The translations under genes and the position numbers were made by a program. A stretch of 64,000 nucleotides of DNA from Flectobacillus roseus. Its GTDB lineage: Bacteria > Bacteroidota > Bacteroidia > Cytophagales > Spirosomataceae. Of this stretch, positions 1 to 9,466 are shown piece by piece; positions within the stretch are counted from its first letter, which is position 1, and each line of letters starts with the position of its first letter. The stretch is from NCBI RefSeq assembly GCF_030056665.1, contig NZ_JASHIG010000019.1; one strand, written 5' to 3'. The notes beneath the pieces were generated by a model, which saw only the letters and a list, made by a program, of their open reading frames with translations, had not been told where the DNA came from and searched no databases.

Positions 1-108
1 TTTAGCCCTTTATAAATGTATAAAAATTCTTATTTACATATTTTATTTTTATACAAGTGATTTGAAAATTACATAATTGAAGAATATGTTAGTTCTCTCC
101 CTCAAACC

Positions 109-2739
109 CTATCTACTAAACTTCACTCTCAAAGCTGTTGCGTCGTATTTGCCATTGATGAAGTTGCTTACGACTTCTAAGCCAAATATTTTTCCAATAC
201 CTGAAACTCCGTATCCGACTTCTAAATAGTTGAAGTTTTTGTTACCCGTGTACAGATAATTTGCGAATACCGATTCTTTCAAGCCATATAATCTTAATAG
301 GTTGATTTTTGTTAACAGCAACGATCTAAAATCTTGTTGTGCATGTGCCTCAATATATGAACCGTTTGTGCTGTAGTTGTAGTAATCTAGATTTCTGAAT
401 GAATTAAACAGTCCTTCTCTTCTGAACAAAACCTGATTGCCATTGAAGTGCTTGTAGTCGAGGAAATAGCTTGGTTTTTTTAAGAAATCTCCAGCAGTTA
501 CCATCAAGCGAAGGTCGCCTAGTCGATTGAGATTGAATACCTGTTCGTACTCAATTTCGGTATTATTAAAATCTCCTGTACCGCTAAAACCCCATTTGCT
601 TCTGATTCTGAAATTAGGATTTCGGTAGTTTGAAATAAATTCACGTCCGTTAAATTTACTTGTTTTAGCAAAAGGACGAATGGATAGTCCAGCGCTTAGA
701 ATTTGAATAGAATGATTAGTCCATGATACATCCGAGAGTTCGCTATTTGTCGGTAAATTGCTACTGAACTCTCTGTTTTTATTGTCGAAAATAGGCTTTG
801 TATTGGCAATATTTTCTAATATATGTCGTTGGGCTGTTTCAAACGAAAGACTTCCTGTAAGCTTCGGCGATATCTGATGTCGAAGCTCTATTTGACCGAA
901 GGCTTTTTCGTAAACCTTCATATAATTTTGTTCAAATAAGAGCGAGTAAATAGAGTTGACAAATGGGGTAATTGGTTGGTTTTGATTGTATTGGTACACA
1001 AACTGTCCACCTTTTAAAGATAACTGGGTGTATTTATGAACAAATGTTCCATAAAGCAAACCTGTCAACTTATTTCTTCCGAAGGAGTAGCGTAAATCAG
1101 TTCCGATTTCCAAACGACTCAGTAATTTGTTTCGCTTAATATATTTCAAGCCTGTTTCCAAATAGAACCCTTCAACTGTATTGTAGTAAGAACCGTCTAC
1201 ATTTGAATTGGCCATAGCTGGCGACGAAAAGGATAAAGTTTTTTGGTATCCATACAAAGGCGTTCTGGGACCATAATTATAGGTATGTCCAGACCAAATA
1301 TGGCTTAATTTGAATTTTGGAAGGTTTTTGATAGAGTCCTTTTTAATTTGTCCTTCGTTTACTTTATTCAAACTATCGGCTTGTTTGTAGCCTACCACCT
1401 CATATTCTGTGAGTGGAACTTGGCGCTCTGTATTCCAAAAATCATTGCTTCGTTTCGTGGATAGTGAATCAACATCCAAGCTATAATCTCGAATGACATT
1501 TACGTCTTGATTTTGGGCTTTTTTCTCTGCTTTGTCTTCTTTCTCTAAATCCTTGAGCACTTTTTTGAGTTGCTTACGCGTCATGGATTGTTGTTTTAAA
1601 GCTAAGTTTTTATCAACTTTTTGACCTTTCAATTCCTTTGCTTCCGCTTTATCGATTTTCTCATCAATAACCACTGGTTGTTGATGATATTTAGGGTTTA
1701 CGGTTAAGTTATAATTACGAACATTAGTTACATAACGACCCTCAGCTACAATACCGAAAGCGTCGAAACTAAATCCTGAATCCATATAAACTGGCATCCA
1801 AACATCCTTGAAAGGTGAATACAGTTGTTTGAGTGTGTAGTTACCATTATCATCATTAAACTTCAAATCAAGACTATGAATCGCCCATGTATCTTCGATG
1901 ATATTGATCGTTCCTGAGAAAACATCTGGTCCCCATGACTTAGGTGTTACCTTAATTTTATTTACTTGTACACCTCTATCTTCAAACATTCCTTCAAAGC
2001 TAAATTTGTAATATGCCAATGCACTTGGTGACAATGGAGAAACAAGTCCTCCCATATTTGGTACGTAAAAATTGGTTCGAGCAAAAGTGATAATATTGCC
2101 ACTGCTCTGCTGGATTTGCTTTGGAAAGTTACTTCTGCTTGAAACAATTTTTTCTTTGACTGTATTTGGTTGAGAAAAATTAATGTCGTTGATGGATTCA
2201 AGAATATAGGTTTGTCCAATTTTTATCCCCAATTCTTTTTCCATCTTATTTCCTGCTACAGCTTTTAATAATTTTGAAACAGAATTAATTTTCCCTGTTC
2301 CTTTAACATAGGTTCTTGCGGTATAATTATTTACTTCTAAAATATGAAATCGTGCCATCGAAATAGCCTTACGCATAATGGTATAGGCTGGATCTTCTGT
2401 TTTGGCAGAAAATTTTACTTCATTAAGACTAATAGATTGTTCTTCGAGGTTGACATTGAGTGTTACATAGTCATTTTGAACATTAACTATTTTTTCTAAT
2501 GATTTATGACTTAAGTATTGGAAAACTACCGTGTAGGTTCCACTTGGTAGGGCCAATTCATATAAGCCATCTTCGTTGGCCATAGTGCCTTTATTTTGCC
2601 CCTTAATAATAATAGAGGCAAAAGAAAGGGATTCACCTTTGACATTTTTGATACTGCCCTTAATACCGCCTTCAGCGAAAGTATTAGTGGAAAACAAACA
2701 GCATAGAATAAAAGCAATTACGGACTGTAGTAATTTCAT
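109..2739 (-). CDS. DUF5686 / carboxypeptidase-regulatory-like outer-membrane protein
   Basis: The 876-residue product starts with a signal peptide (about 1-22, ending TFAEG). A carboxypeptidase-regulatory-like beta-sandwich follows (about 28-105; GSIKNVKGESLSFASI), the domain often found at the start of TonB receptors. The rest resembles DUF5686, whose C-terminal part looks like an outer-membrane barrel and ends in a charged/aromatic tail (VKFSR). A lysine/glutamate-rich segment lies near residues 390-415. The ATG at 2737-2739 immediately precedes the signal peptide. The role is unknown; family members are outer-membrane proteins of Bacteroidetes. I see no TonB plug domain, so it is probably not a classical TonB receptor. 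Confidence 0.88.
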   Translation of the reverse strand: MKLLQSVIAFILCCLFSTNTFAEGGIKGSIKNVKGESLSFASIIIKGQNKGTMANEDGLYELALPSGTYTVVFQYLSHKSLEKIVNVQNDYVTLNVNLEEQSISLNEVKFSAKTEDPAYTIMRKAISMARFHILEVNNYTARTYVKGTGKINSVSKLLKAVAGNKMEKELGIKIGQTYILESINDINFSQPNTVKEKIVSSRSNFPKQIQQSSGNIITFARTNFYVPNMGGLVSPLSPSALAYYKFSFEGMFEDRGVQVNKIKVTPKSWGPDVFSGTINIIEDTWAIHSLDLKFNDDNGNYTLKQLYSPFKDVWMPVYMDSGFSFDAFGIVAEGRYVTNVRNYNLTVNPKYHQQPVVIDEKIDKAEAKELKGQKVDKNLALKQQSMTRKQLKKVLKDLEKEDKAEKKAQNQDVNVIRDYSLDVDSLSTKRSNDFWNTERQVPLTEYEVVGYKQADSLNKVNEGQIKKDSIKNLPKFKLSHIWSGHTYNYGPRTPLYGYQKTLSFSSPAMANSNVDGSYYNTVEGFYLETGLKYIKRNKLLSRLEIGTDLRYSFGRNKLTGLLYGTFVHKYTQLSLKGGQFVYQYNQNQPITPFVNSIYSLLFEQNYMKVYEKAFGQIELRHQISPKLTGSLSFETAQRHILENIANTKPIFDNKNREFSSNLPTNSELSDVSWTNHSIQILSAGLSIRPFAKTSKFNGREFISNYRNPNFRIRSKWGFSGTGDFNNTEIEYEQVFNLNRLGDLRLMVTAGDFLKKPSYFLDYKHFNGNQVLFRREGLFNSFRNLDYYNYSTNGSYIEAHAQQDFRSLLLTKINLLRLYGLKESVFANYLYTGNKNFNYLEVGYGVSGIGKIFGLEVVSNFINGKYDATALRVKFSR

Positions 2740-2902
2740 ATGGTAATCGATGGGGTTTGTATCTTCTCAATCAGGCGATTGAGAAGAGTAGGATTGAGGT
2801 TGAGTCTATCGTGAAATAAATAGAGGTTTTCTGGACTCGTTGGCAAGATACTTAGTTATAGGATATAGTGCTTTGCTGTTAACAAAAATTAAGAAAAAGG
2901 AT

Positions 2903-3766
2903 TTATGGTCTTTCAAATGCCCATTTCAAGAACTCAGGCATAACCTTTCCCCAAGTTTGAGGGTTGTGTTCGCCACCTTCAACTTGATGATAATGTGTAT
3001 CGGTATTTACATGATATCCCTTTTGATGGAGTTCTTTTATCAAATCTAAGGTGTCGTCGATGGCGTCGATGATGCCATTGTTGTTACGATCGTCTTTTTC
3101 GTCGTTTGTTCCCGCTTCAAACCAGAACTTCAACCCAGCCTTGTACAAGCCAGCACGTACCAATTTATGGATAATTCGGTCGTGCTCGTCGGTGTATCCT
3201 TCCTCTCTTTGTCGCCACCACAAGGCTCCAGAAAACACACCTACTTTAGCAAATACATTGGCATGATGCCAGACAATATCAAAAGCTGATAATCCTCCCA
3301 GCGAGAATCCCGCAAACACCCTTGCTTCAGGTTCTCTTCTTAAAGGATACTGATGTTCCAAATATGGAATGAGTTCATTAAGGATAAAAAGTGTGTAAAG
3401 CCCAGCTTTTGTACCTCGATTTTTGTAGTCTGCTTGTGCGGCTGTACCATATTCCAAAATTCTTTCGTGATTGCAATGAATACCCACTGTCAGAAACGGG
3501 ATAGTATGCTTGTTTTCCAACACAGACTCCACGCTAGCTTGCATATGAAGGGCAGGGAAATCTTGCCCATCGTTGACCAAAAGCAAAGATAATTTTTGCT
3601 GATGTTGGGTGGGGATAATAATTGATAGACTGACGGTTCTTTGAAGATATTGCGAATAAATACTGTCGTTTTTATATGTGGTTTGATTCACTGTTTTAAT
3701 TATTTTTTGTGAGTAGCTCAATGAGAAAAAGAGTATTTGGACTAACAAGGTTAAAGTCAGTTTCAT
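2903..3766 (-). CDS. Secreted alpha/beta-hydrolase esterase (esterase D / enterochelin-esterase-like)
   Basis: The 287-residue protein has a signal peptide (about 1-19, ending SLSYSQ). It carries the nucleophile elbow GFSLGG at 153-158 (Ser155) and a C-terminal histidine in EGGEHNP (His267), as in the putative-esterase family (PF00756-like). An aspartate/asparagine-rich loop at about 222-238 (DEKDDRNNNGIIDAID) looks like an EF-hand-type calcium loop and may hold the catalytic acid. The substrate is unknown; acyl or carbohydrate esters and siderophore esters are all possible. It is on the same strand as the DUF5686 gene and divergent from a second, unrelated-looking esterase at 4135. Confidence 0.87.
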   Translation of the reverse strand: MKLTLTLLVQILFFSLSYSQKIIKTVNQTTYKNDSIYSQYLQRTVSLSIIIPTQHQQKLSLLLVNDGQDFPALHMQASVESVLENKHTIPFLTVGIHCNHERILEYGTAAQADYKNRGTKAGLYTLFILNELIPYLEHQYPLRREPEARVFAGFSLGGLSAFDIVWHHANVFAKVGVFSGALWWRQREEGYTDEHDRIIHKLVRAGLYKAGLKFWFEAGTNDEKDDRNNNGIIDAIDDTLDLIKELHQKGYHVNTDTHYHQVEGGEHNPQTWGKVMPEFLKWAFERP

Positions 3767-4134
3767 AAAAATAGAGTTTGTTGGTTGAAAATAGAAGTTT
3801 TTCTTCGATAATGTTCCTTCGAATTGGCACGACTCAAGAATGATTAACCCTAAACATTGGTAAAGTACAAATTTTGCAAGTCACCAAGTCTCGAGGTACT
3901 AATTTGAAGATTTTCTGGTAAAATACAGAATCATTGGAAGAATCATCGGATAAACAATAAATTAATGAGTTAATTATTTTGAAAAATTTTGAAAATAAAA
4001 AACAATGCCTATTTTTAAGAGAAAATCCTCCAAGGAATGCCAGTTTGAGAGAGTCAAAAGCACAATTTTTCCTTTGAAATACAATTTTTGATCTTTGCCT
4101 CGAACTGCCCAAACACTTCAAAACCATTAACCAT
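3767..4134. other. Divergent intergenic region between two esterase genes
   Basis: This 368-bp AT-rich gap must hold the promoters of the minus-strand esterase and of the plus-strand cluster that begins at 4135. I saw no exact TTG-N19-21-TAnnTTTG promoter, no strong hairpin and no convincing small gene. The open frame on the minus strand here has no recognisable features. Confidence 0.5.
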
Positions 4135-4839
4135 ATGCAGGAAAGATACATTAAATACTATTCGCATCATTTGGGGGCAGACAACGAAATCTTAATATAT
4201 GGCCACTGGGGCTATCCAGTTATTGTGTTTCCAACTACTATGGGGCGCTATTACGAGGCCAAAGATTTCAAACTCATTGACGCTGCTAAAGGTTTAATTA
4301 ATGACGGGAAAGTCAAAATCTATTGCCCTGATAGTATTGACAAATACTCTTGGTATGCCAAACATCTTCATCCTTCAGAGCGTATTCAAAACCATATCTA
4401 CTACGATCAATATCTCAACGAAGAGCTGATTCCTGCCATTCAAAGAGAATGTGGCGTCGCTAAAGTGGCGGTTGCAGGTTGTAGCTTCGGCGGTTTTCAT
4501 GCAGCAAATTTTGCCTTCAGACATCCTGATAAGGTTTCTCACCTTTTTACGATGGGTGCGGCTTTTGATATTCGTTCCTTTCTCAATGGTTTTTATAATG
4601 ATCAGGTATATTTTAATAATCCTCCTGATTATTTACCCAATCTGAATGACCCGAATTTGTGGCAGATGAATATCGTATTAGGCACATGTAATGCAGACTT
4701 CTGTAGACCAGAAACAGAAAGACTTTCAGGAATTCTTAAAAGTAAACATGTCGATCACTGGTTGGATGTCCGCTGGCATGGAACCCACGATTGGCCTATT
4801 TGGAGAGAAATGTTTCCAGAATACCTGTCAAGAATTTAG
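4135..4839 (+). CDS. Cytoplasmic esterase-family alpha/beta hydrolase
   Basis: The 234-residue protein has no signal peptide. It has the alpha/beta-hydrolase nucleophile elbow AGCSFGG at 114-120 (Ser117) and a C-terminal histidine region (WHGTHDWPIW). It resembles the short 'esterase family protein' commonly placed beside ATP-grasp and carboxylate-amine ligase genes. It is the first gene of a same-strand run: the ATP-grasp gene starts 62 bp downstream and the GCS2-type ligase follows. The context suggests hydrolysis or acyl transfer on the product of those ligases. That is an inference; the substrate cannot be read from the sequence. Confidence 0.85.
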   Translation: MQERYIKYYSHHLGADNEILIYGHWGYPVIVFPTTMGRYYEAKDFKLIDAAKGLINDGKVKIYCPDSIDKYSWYAKHLHPSERIQNHIYYDQYLNEELIPAIQRECGVAKVAVAGCSFGGFHAANFAFRHPDKVSHLFTMGAAFDIRSFLNGFYNDQVYFNNPPDYLPNLNDPNLWQMNIVLGTCNADFCRPETERLSGILKSKHVDHWLDVRWHGTHDWPIWREMFPEYLSRI

Positions 4840-4901
4840 TAAAAATAAAAATTAAAGAAATTTCATAAAGTTCACTCAACAAAAAACTTACGAATAAAAC
4901 T

Positions 4902-5879
4902 ATGAAGAAAATCGGTATTTTACATGGAATGGAGAATACTTTTCCTGAAGCATTTGTAGAAAGAGTCAACCAAATTGCACCTAAAGGAATTGTCGCTGAA
5001 AGAGCCTTAATTGATAAAGTAATTCAAGGAGAATCTTCTGGATATGATGTAATTATCGACCGTATTTCGCAAGACGTACCCTATTATAGAGCAATGTTAA
5101 AAAACACTGCCATGGCAGGAACAGCAGTAATCAATAATCCCTTTTGGTGGAGTGCTGACGAAAAGTTCTTTAACAATGCATTGGCGGTAAATATTGGCGT
5201 TCCTGTACCCAAAACTGTGATTTTGCCTTCAAAAGTTCGTCCTGATGATACCTCAGATACTTCTTTTCGTAACTTAAAATTCCCGATGCCTTGGGGTGAT
5301 ATTTTCGATTATATTGGTTTTCCTGCCTATATGAAACCACACTCAGGAGGAGGTTGGAAAAACGTATACAAAATACGTGATGCCGATGAGCTTTTCAATG
5401 CATACGATGAGACGGGTCAATTGGTGATGCTCTTACAAGAGGAAATTCTTTTCACTGATTATTTCCGTTGCTATTGCATCGGTGGCAAGAATGTTCGTAT
5501 TATGCCTTACGAACCAAGAAATCCACACCATTTGCGCTACGATGCTCAATTACCCACAGGACCTGCTGCTAAAAAACTATTAGCTACCGTCAAAGATTAT
5601 GTATTGGCGCTAAACCATGCGCTTGGCTACGATTTTAACACTGTGGAGTTTGCAGTGCGTGACGGCATTCCTTATGCGATTGACTTCTGTAACCCGGCTC
5701 CTGATGCAGACGTAAATTCAGTCGGTCAAGAAAACTTTGAATGGGTGGTCGAGACTTCCGCAAAGTTCGCTATTGACCGTGCGAAAAAGCATAAACCGGG
5801 CAAAGACAATCTTACTTGGGGAACATTTGTTCGTAGCTCCGTGGCTGGTGTAGCTCGCGATAAAATGATGGAAAAATAG
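4902..5879 (+). CDS. ATP-grasp ligase (RimK / D-Ala-D-Ala-ligase-like fold)
   Basis: The 325-residue protein has ATP-grasp hallmarks: a phosphate-loop lysine with a glycine-rich turn (YMKPHSGGGWKNVY, about 144-157), an adenine-contact strand (MLLQEEI), and a C-terminal metal-binding segment (YAIDFCNPAPDADVN). ATP-grasp enzymes make amide or related bonds through acyl-phosphate intermediates. The gene lies between an esterase and a GCS2-type carboxylate-amine ligase, so it probably builds a small peptide-like amide with them. The substrates are unknown. It is followed by a 12-bp-stem hairpin at 5886-5921. Confidence 0.87.
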   Translation: MKKIGILHGMENTFPEAFVERVNQIAPKGIVAERALIDKVIQGESSGYDVIIDRISQDVPYYRAMLKNTAMAGTAVINNPFWWSADEKFFNNALAVNIGVPVPKTVILPSKVRPDDTSDTSFRNLKFPMPWGDIFDYIGFPAYMKPHSGGGWKNVYKIRDADELFNAYDETGQLVMLLQEEILFTDYFRCYCIGGKNVRIMPYEPRNPHHLRYDAQLPTGPAAKKLLATVKDYVLALNHALGYDFNTVEFAVRDGIPYAIDFCNPAPDADVNSVGQENFEWVVETSAKFAIDRAKKHKPGKDNLTWGTFVRSSVAGVARDKMMEK

Positions 5880-5885
5880 AAATAA

Positions 5886-5921
5886 TTGAGAACTGTGTTC
5901 CAAAATAAGCACAGTTCTCAA
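5886..5921 (+). terminator. Intergenic hairpin after the ATP-grasp gene
   Basis: A perfect 12-bp stem TTGAGAACTGTG / CACAGTTCTCAA encloses a 12-nt loop just after the stop codon. No long U-tract follows, so it may be a partial terminator or an mRNA-stabilising structure inside the cluster. Confidence 0.6.
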
Positions 5922-5946
5922 TCAAACCACCCAACCGCAACTAACT

Positions 5947-7050
5947 ATGTCATTATTTACCCTAGGAATAGAAGAAGAATTTCAAACAATAGACCCTGAT
6001 ACTAGAGATTTGCGCTCGCACATGTCTAAAATTGTAGAAGGTGGTAAAATTAGTTTACAAGAAAGAGTAAAAGCCGAAATGCACCAAGCAGTGGTGGAGG
6101 TTGGGACAAATATTTGTTATAATATCCAACAGGCGCGTGATGAGGTAATTTATCTTCGAAAACACATCATTGAATTAGCCGATGCCCAAAATCTAAAAGT
6201 GGCAGCCGCAGGAACTCACCCCTTTGCTGATTGGCAAGACCAACTCATAACCGACAACCCTCGTTACGATGCCCTCATTGACGAAATGCGTGACGTAGCA
6301 AGAGGAAATTTAATTTTTGGTCTACATGTCCATGTCGGTATCGAAAACCGTAACCAAGGATTGGAGATTTTGAATGCGGTTCGTTACTTCTTGCCGCATA
6401 TTTATGCCTTGTCTACCAATTCTCCTTTTTGGTGTGGGCGAAATACGGGTTTCAAGTCCTATCGTTCAAAAGTTTTTGATAAATTTCCACGTACGGGTAT
6501 TCCTGAGTTTTTTGGCTCGGCAAGTGAATATGACGATTATGTCAATTTACTAGTAAAAACAAATTGTATTGACGACGGCAAAAAAATCTGGTGGGATATT
6601 CGATTACATCCTTACTTCAATACCATTGAATTTAGAATTTGCGATATTCCTATGCGTGCCGACGAAACAATATGTTTAGCGGCATTGATGCAGGCTTTGG
6701 TAGTCAAAATTTATAAATTGTTGAAACAAAATCTCAATTTTAGAAGCTATCGAAAAGTATTGATTAACGAGAATAAGTGGCGTGCAGCTCGCTATGGTAT
6801 TCATGGGAAATTAATTGATTTCGGGAAACAAGAGGAAGTTCCATACAGAAATCTTTGTGACGAGCTACTTGATTTCGTAGATGATGTACTGGACGAATTG
6901 GGCAGTCGCCATGAAGTAGAATATATTCGAACGATTCTTGATAATGGTACGGGTGCCGATCGTCAATTGGCGGTTTTTGAGCAATCAGGAGGTGATTTGA
7001 AAAAAGTAGTAGACTATATCGTTGAAGAAACTAAGGTAGGTATTTTTTAA
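5947..7050 (+). CDS. Carboxylate-amine ligase, GCS2/YbdK family
   Basis: The 367-residue protein opens with TLGIEEEFQTIDPDT, the acidic metal/ATP-binding start typical of the glutamate-cysteine ligase type 2 (YbdK) family. It also has HVHVGIENR in the core, and its length is usual for the family. Family members form amide bonds on carboxylates with ATP. True gamma-glutamylcysteine synthesis is possible, but many relatives make other products. Its neighbours (two ATP-grasp-like proteins, a glutamine amidotransferase and an aminotransferase) point to a dedicated small-molecule pathway. The ATG at 5947 abuts the family motif. Confidence 0.9.
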   Translation: MSLFTLGIEEEFQTIDPDTRDLRSHMSKIVEGGKISLQERVKAEMHQAVVEVGTNICYNIQQARDEVIYLRKHIIELADAQNLKVAAAGTHPFADWQDQLITDNPRYDALIDEMRDVARGNLIFGLHVHVGIENRNQGLEILNAVRYFLPHIYALSTNSPFWCGRNTGFKSYRSKVFDKFPRTGIPEFFGSASEYDDYVNLLVKTNCIDDGKKIWWDIRLHPYFNTIEFRICDIPMRADETICLAALMQALVVKIYKLLKQNLNFRSYRKVLINENKWRAARYGIHGKLIDFGKQEEVPYRNLCDELLDFVDDVLDELGSRHEVEYIRTILDNGTGADRQLAVFEQSGGDLKKVVDYIVEETKVGIF

Positions 7051-7144
7051 GATTTAGGAAATACAAAATAATATTTCTTGAATCAATATTTAGACTATTC
7101 GAAACAAAAAGTAAATAAAGTTATTGCGAAATAAAGATTAGGGA

Positions 7145-7194
7145 AATGTAAAATTTTAGCCACAAAAATGACTTAAAATGGCTAATTTTACATT
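7145..7194 (+). terminator. Hairpin after the carboxylate-amine ligase gene
   Basis: The arms are aatgtaaaattttagcca (7145-7162) and tggctaattttacatt (7179-7194), complementary except for two bulged T. The structure fits a terminator between the ligase and the amidotransferase gene. The rest of the 7051-7295 gap is AT-rich and shows no gene. Confidence 0.6.
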
Positions 7195-7295
7195 CTAATA
7201 TTAAGTAATTAAGCACTTTAAGTATTGTAATGTACTTTCTAAAGATGAGTGCTACCACTAATAATCCCTAAGCATTTCCATCAACTTTGTTTCAG

Positions 7296-8147
7296 ATGAA
7301 TCACAATAGTCTTCGAATAGCCATTCTCGATATGTACGACAACGTAGCCAATGAAGGTATGCGTTGTATCCTGAATTTGATTAAAAACTTTGAGGAGGAA
7401 TCTCATATTTCCTTGCAGTACGATATATATAATGTGCGTGCCGAAATGGCTTTGCCAGACCTAAGTTATGATATCTATATCTCTACGGGCGGTCCAGGTA
7501 GTCCACTCGAATCTGGCGAATCTTGGGAAGCACCATATTTCACTTTTATCGATTCTATTTTTGCCTACAATCGTGGTGAGGAGGTAATAGCAGGTATTCA
7601 AAAAACTAAGTATATGTTTTTGATTTGCCATTCTTTCCAATTAGTATCTCGTCATTTGGGTATAGGAACTGTTTCTAAACGAAGAAGCACTTCCTTCGGT
7701 GTTTTTCCTGTTCATCGTACTGTAGAGGCAGACTCAGAACCCTTTTTTGATGGATTACCAGAACCCTTTTATGTGGTCGACTCTCGAGATTATCAATTGG
7801 TGCGTCCCAACAAAAAACGTATTAAGGATTTGGGTGTAACGATTTTAAGATTAGAAAAAGAACGTCCGCATGTAAATTTAGAACGTGCCATCATGGCCAT
7901 TCGTTTTTCTAAAGAGATATTCGGAACACAATTTCACCCAGAAGCTGATGGTGAAGGAATGTTACGTTATTTGCAAAAAGAAGACAAACGACATGCTGTA
8001 GTAAAATCGCATGGCTTAGCAAAATATAATAGTATGGTAGAGCAATTGGCCGACCCAGACAAAATTTTGCTGACAGAATCGGTAATTTTACCTAACTTTT
8101 TGAAAACAGCTAGTACGGCAATTTTCAAAACAACTTCACAGAATTAA
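7296..8147 (+). CDS. Class I glutamine amidotransferase-like protein
   Basis: This is a 283-residue class I glutaminase-type domain. It has the oxyanion strand STGGPGSP (about 63-70), nucleophile Cys in FLICHSFQL (Cys111) and His/Glu in TQFHPEAD (His214, Glu216), so the triad is complete. The family releases ammonia from glutamine for an amidation partner. No synthetase domain is fused, so the acceptor is probably one of the neighbouring ligases (inference). I chose the ATG at 7296; a TTG nine bases upstream only lengthens the frame by three residues. A hairpin follows at 8151-8199. Confidence 0.86.
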   Translation: MNHNSLRIAILDMYDNVANEGMRCILNLIKNFEEESHISLQYDIYNVRAEMALPDLSYDIYISTGGPGSPLESGESWEAPYFTFIDSIFAYNRGEEVIAGIQKTKYMFLICHSFQLVSRHLGIGTVSKRRSTSFGVFPVHRTVEADSEPFFDGLPEPFYVVDSRDYQLVRPNKKRIKDLGVTILRLEKERPHVNLERAIMAIRFSKEIFGTQFHPEADGEGMLRYLQKEDKRHAVVKSHGLAKYNSMVEQLADPDKILLTESVILPNFLKTASTAIFKTTSQN

Positions 8148-8150
8148 CAA

Positions 8151-8199
8151 CGGATGGCCCTATCTGTTCACGATAAATACCCTCGGATAGGGCCGTCCG
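8151..8199 (+). terminator. Terminator/attenuator hairpin between amidotransferase and second ATP-grasp-like gene
   Basis: The 14-bp stem CGGATGGCCCTATC / GATAGGGCCGTCCG has one G-T wobble and a 21-nt loop. It starts four bases after the stop codon and ends 10 bases before the next ATG, so it also covers the leader of the next gene. Confidence 0.68.
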
Positions 8200-8209
8200 A
8201 TTGAAAAAT

Positions 8210-9406
8210 ATGCATAAAGCTTCTCGACAAAACTTTAATGCTCAATTTTCTTCTGATACCTATCAGCAATTTCTTGCATCAATTCACCATGCGTATCCTC
8301 AACAATTAGATTTTCGAGTGGCAGAAACACCTGTATTTGTGCCCAAAGCCTTCAAAAATCAATTGCTTGATGCCTGTGAGCATATTATTTCGGTTTTAAC
8401 TTCAGCAGATTTTAAGGAAAAAACAAAAAAGGCTATTCCAGCGGGGCAAAATGTGCCTCATGAAAATCATAATTCTTCTTTTTTGGCGATAGATTTTGCA
8501 ATCTGTGAAAATGAAAAAGGTGAAATAGAACCTCAGTTGATTGAATTACAGGGCTTTCCTTCTTTATTTGCTTTCCAATATTTTCTGTCAAAGCAGTTTC
8601 AAAATCAATATCCTATTCCTGACAACTTTGATTTTTTGTTTAATGACCTAACTCGACCAAAATATGTCGAGTTTTTAAGGGATTTAATTGTCGGAGAAGA
8701 AAAACCCGAAAATGTGATTTTGTTAGAAATTTATCCCGAAACCCAAAAAACGAGAATTGATTTTAAAGTCACGGAAGAATTATTGGGGGTAAAAGCAATA
8801 TGCATTACTAAGATTATTAAAAAGGGAAAATTACTCTTTTACGAAGAAGAAGGAGAACTTGTACCTATCAAACGTATCTATAACCGATTGATATTTGATG
8901 ATTTAGCCAATTATCCTGAGCTTCAAACAGCGTTTAACTTTACAGACGATGTTGATGTTGAGTGGGTAGGACACCCCAATTGGTTTTTTAGAATTAGCAA
9001 ATATATTTTGCCTTTATTCAAACACCAATATATTCCTGAAAGTCATTACTTGTCTGATTTTCAAGGAGATTTTCCGAAAGATTTAGAGAATTACGTTCTA
9101 AAACCATTGTTTTCTTTTGCAGGAAGTGGCGTAAAAATTAATATTACAGAAACAGATTTGCAAGAAGTCGAAAATCCCTCCGCGTATATTTTACAAAGAA
9201 AAGTCAATTATTTGCCAGTCATAGAAACAACAGACGGGAGCAAAGTAAAAGCTGAAATACGTTTGCTCTATGGATGGGAACAAGGGGCGCTCAAACCCAC
9301 CTTATTGACCAATCTCGCCCGATTATCGAGAGGGGAAATGATAGGAGTGAGGTTCAACAAAGACTTTGATTGGGTAGGGGGAACAGTTTGTTTTATGGAA
9401 AAATAA
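8210..9406 (+). CDS. ATP-grasp-like hypothetical protein (possibly circularly permuted type)
   Basis: The 398-residue protein has no signal peptide. ATP-grasp-like features are a lysine and small-residue loop (LKPLFSFAGSGVKI, about residues 303-316), a downstream YILQRKV strand and a KAEIRLLY segment. An N-terminal acidic block (LIELQGFPSLFAFQ) recalls circularly permuted ATP-grasp ligases of the glutathionylspermidine-synthetase type. This is the weakest functional call of the cluster. I chose the ATG at 8210 over an in-frame TTG at 8201, which lies just outside the preceding hairpin. The gene ends four bases before a perfect 15-bp hairpin. Confidence 0.75.
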   Translation: MHKASRQNFNAQFSSDTYQQFLASIHHAYPQQLDFRVAETPVFVPKAFKNQLLDACEHIISVLTSADFKEKTKKAIPAGQNVPHENHNSSFLAIDFAICENEKGEIEPQLIELQGFPSLFAFQYFLSKQFQNQYPIPDNFDFLFNDLTRPKYVEFLRDLIVGEEKPENVILLEIYPETQKTRIDFKVTEELLGVKAICITKIIKKGKLLFYEEEGELVPIKRIYNRLIFDDLANYPELQTAFNFTDDVDVEWVGHPNWFFRISKYILPLFKHQYIPESHYLSDFQGDFPKDLENYVLKPLFSFAGSGVKINITETDLQEVENPSAYILQRKVNYLPVIETTDGSKVKAEIRLLYGWEQGALKPTLLTNLARLSRGEMIGVRFNKDFDWVGGTVCFMEK

Positions 9407-9409
9407 GAA

Positions 9410-9445
9410 ATGAAGCCACAAAATCTTGTAATTTTGTGGCTTCAT
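9410..9445 (+). terminator. Perfect 15-bp hairpin that contains a false ATG
   Basis: The stem ATGAAGCCACAAAAT / ATTTTGTGGCTTCAT has a 6-nt loop (CTTGTA). It begins four bases after the stop codon of the preceding gene. The only upstream ATG in frame with the aminotransferase forms the foot of this stem, which argues against its use as a start codon. Confidence 0.72.
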
Positions 9446-9466
9446 CACATATTAAACATTACGGTT

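Noticed and set aside
3834..4151. 105-residue minus-strand open frame in the divergent gap
   Set aside because: Its composition is not protein-like, it overlaps the start of the esterase gene at 4135, and it has no recognisable motif.
9410..9466. ATG at 9410 as start of the aminotransferase
   Set aside because: The codon is part of a perfect 15-bp hairpin and the 19 added residues do not resemble the family N-terminus.
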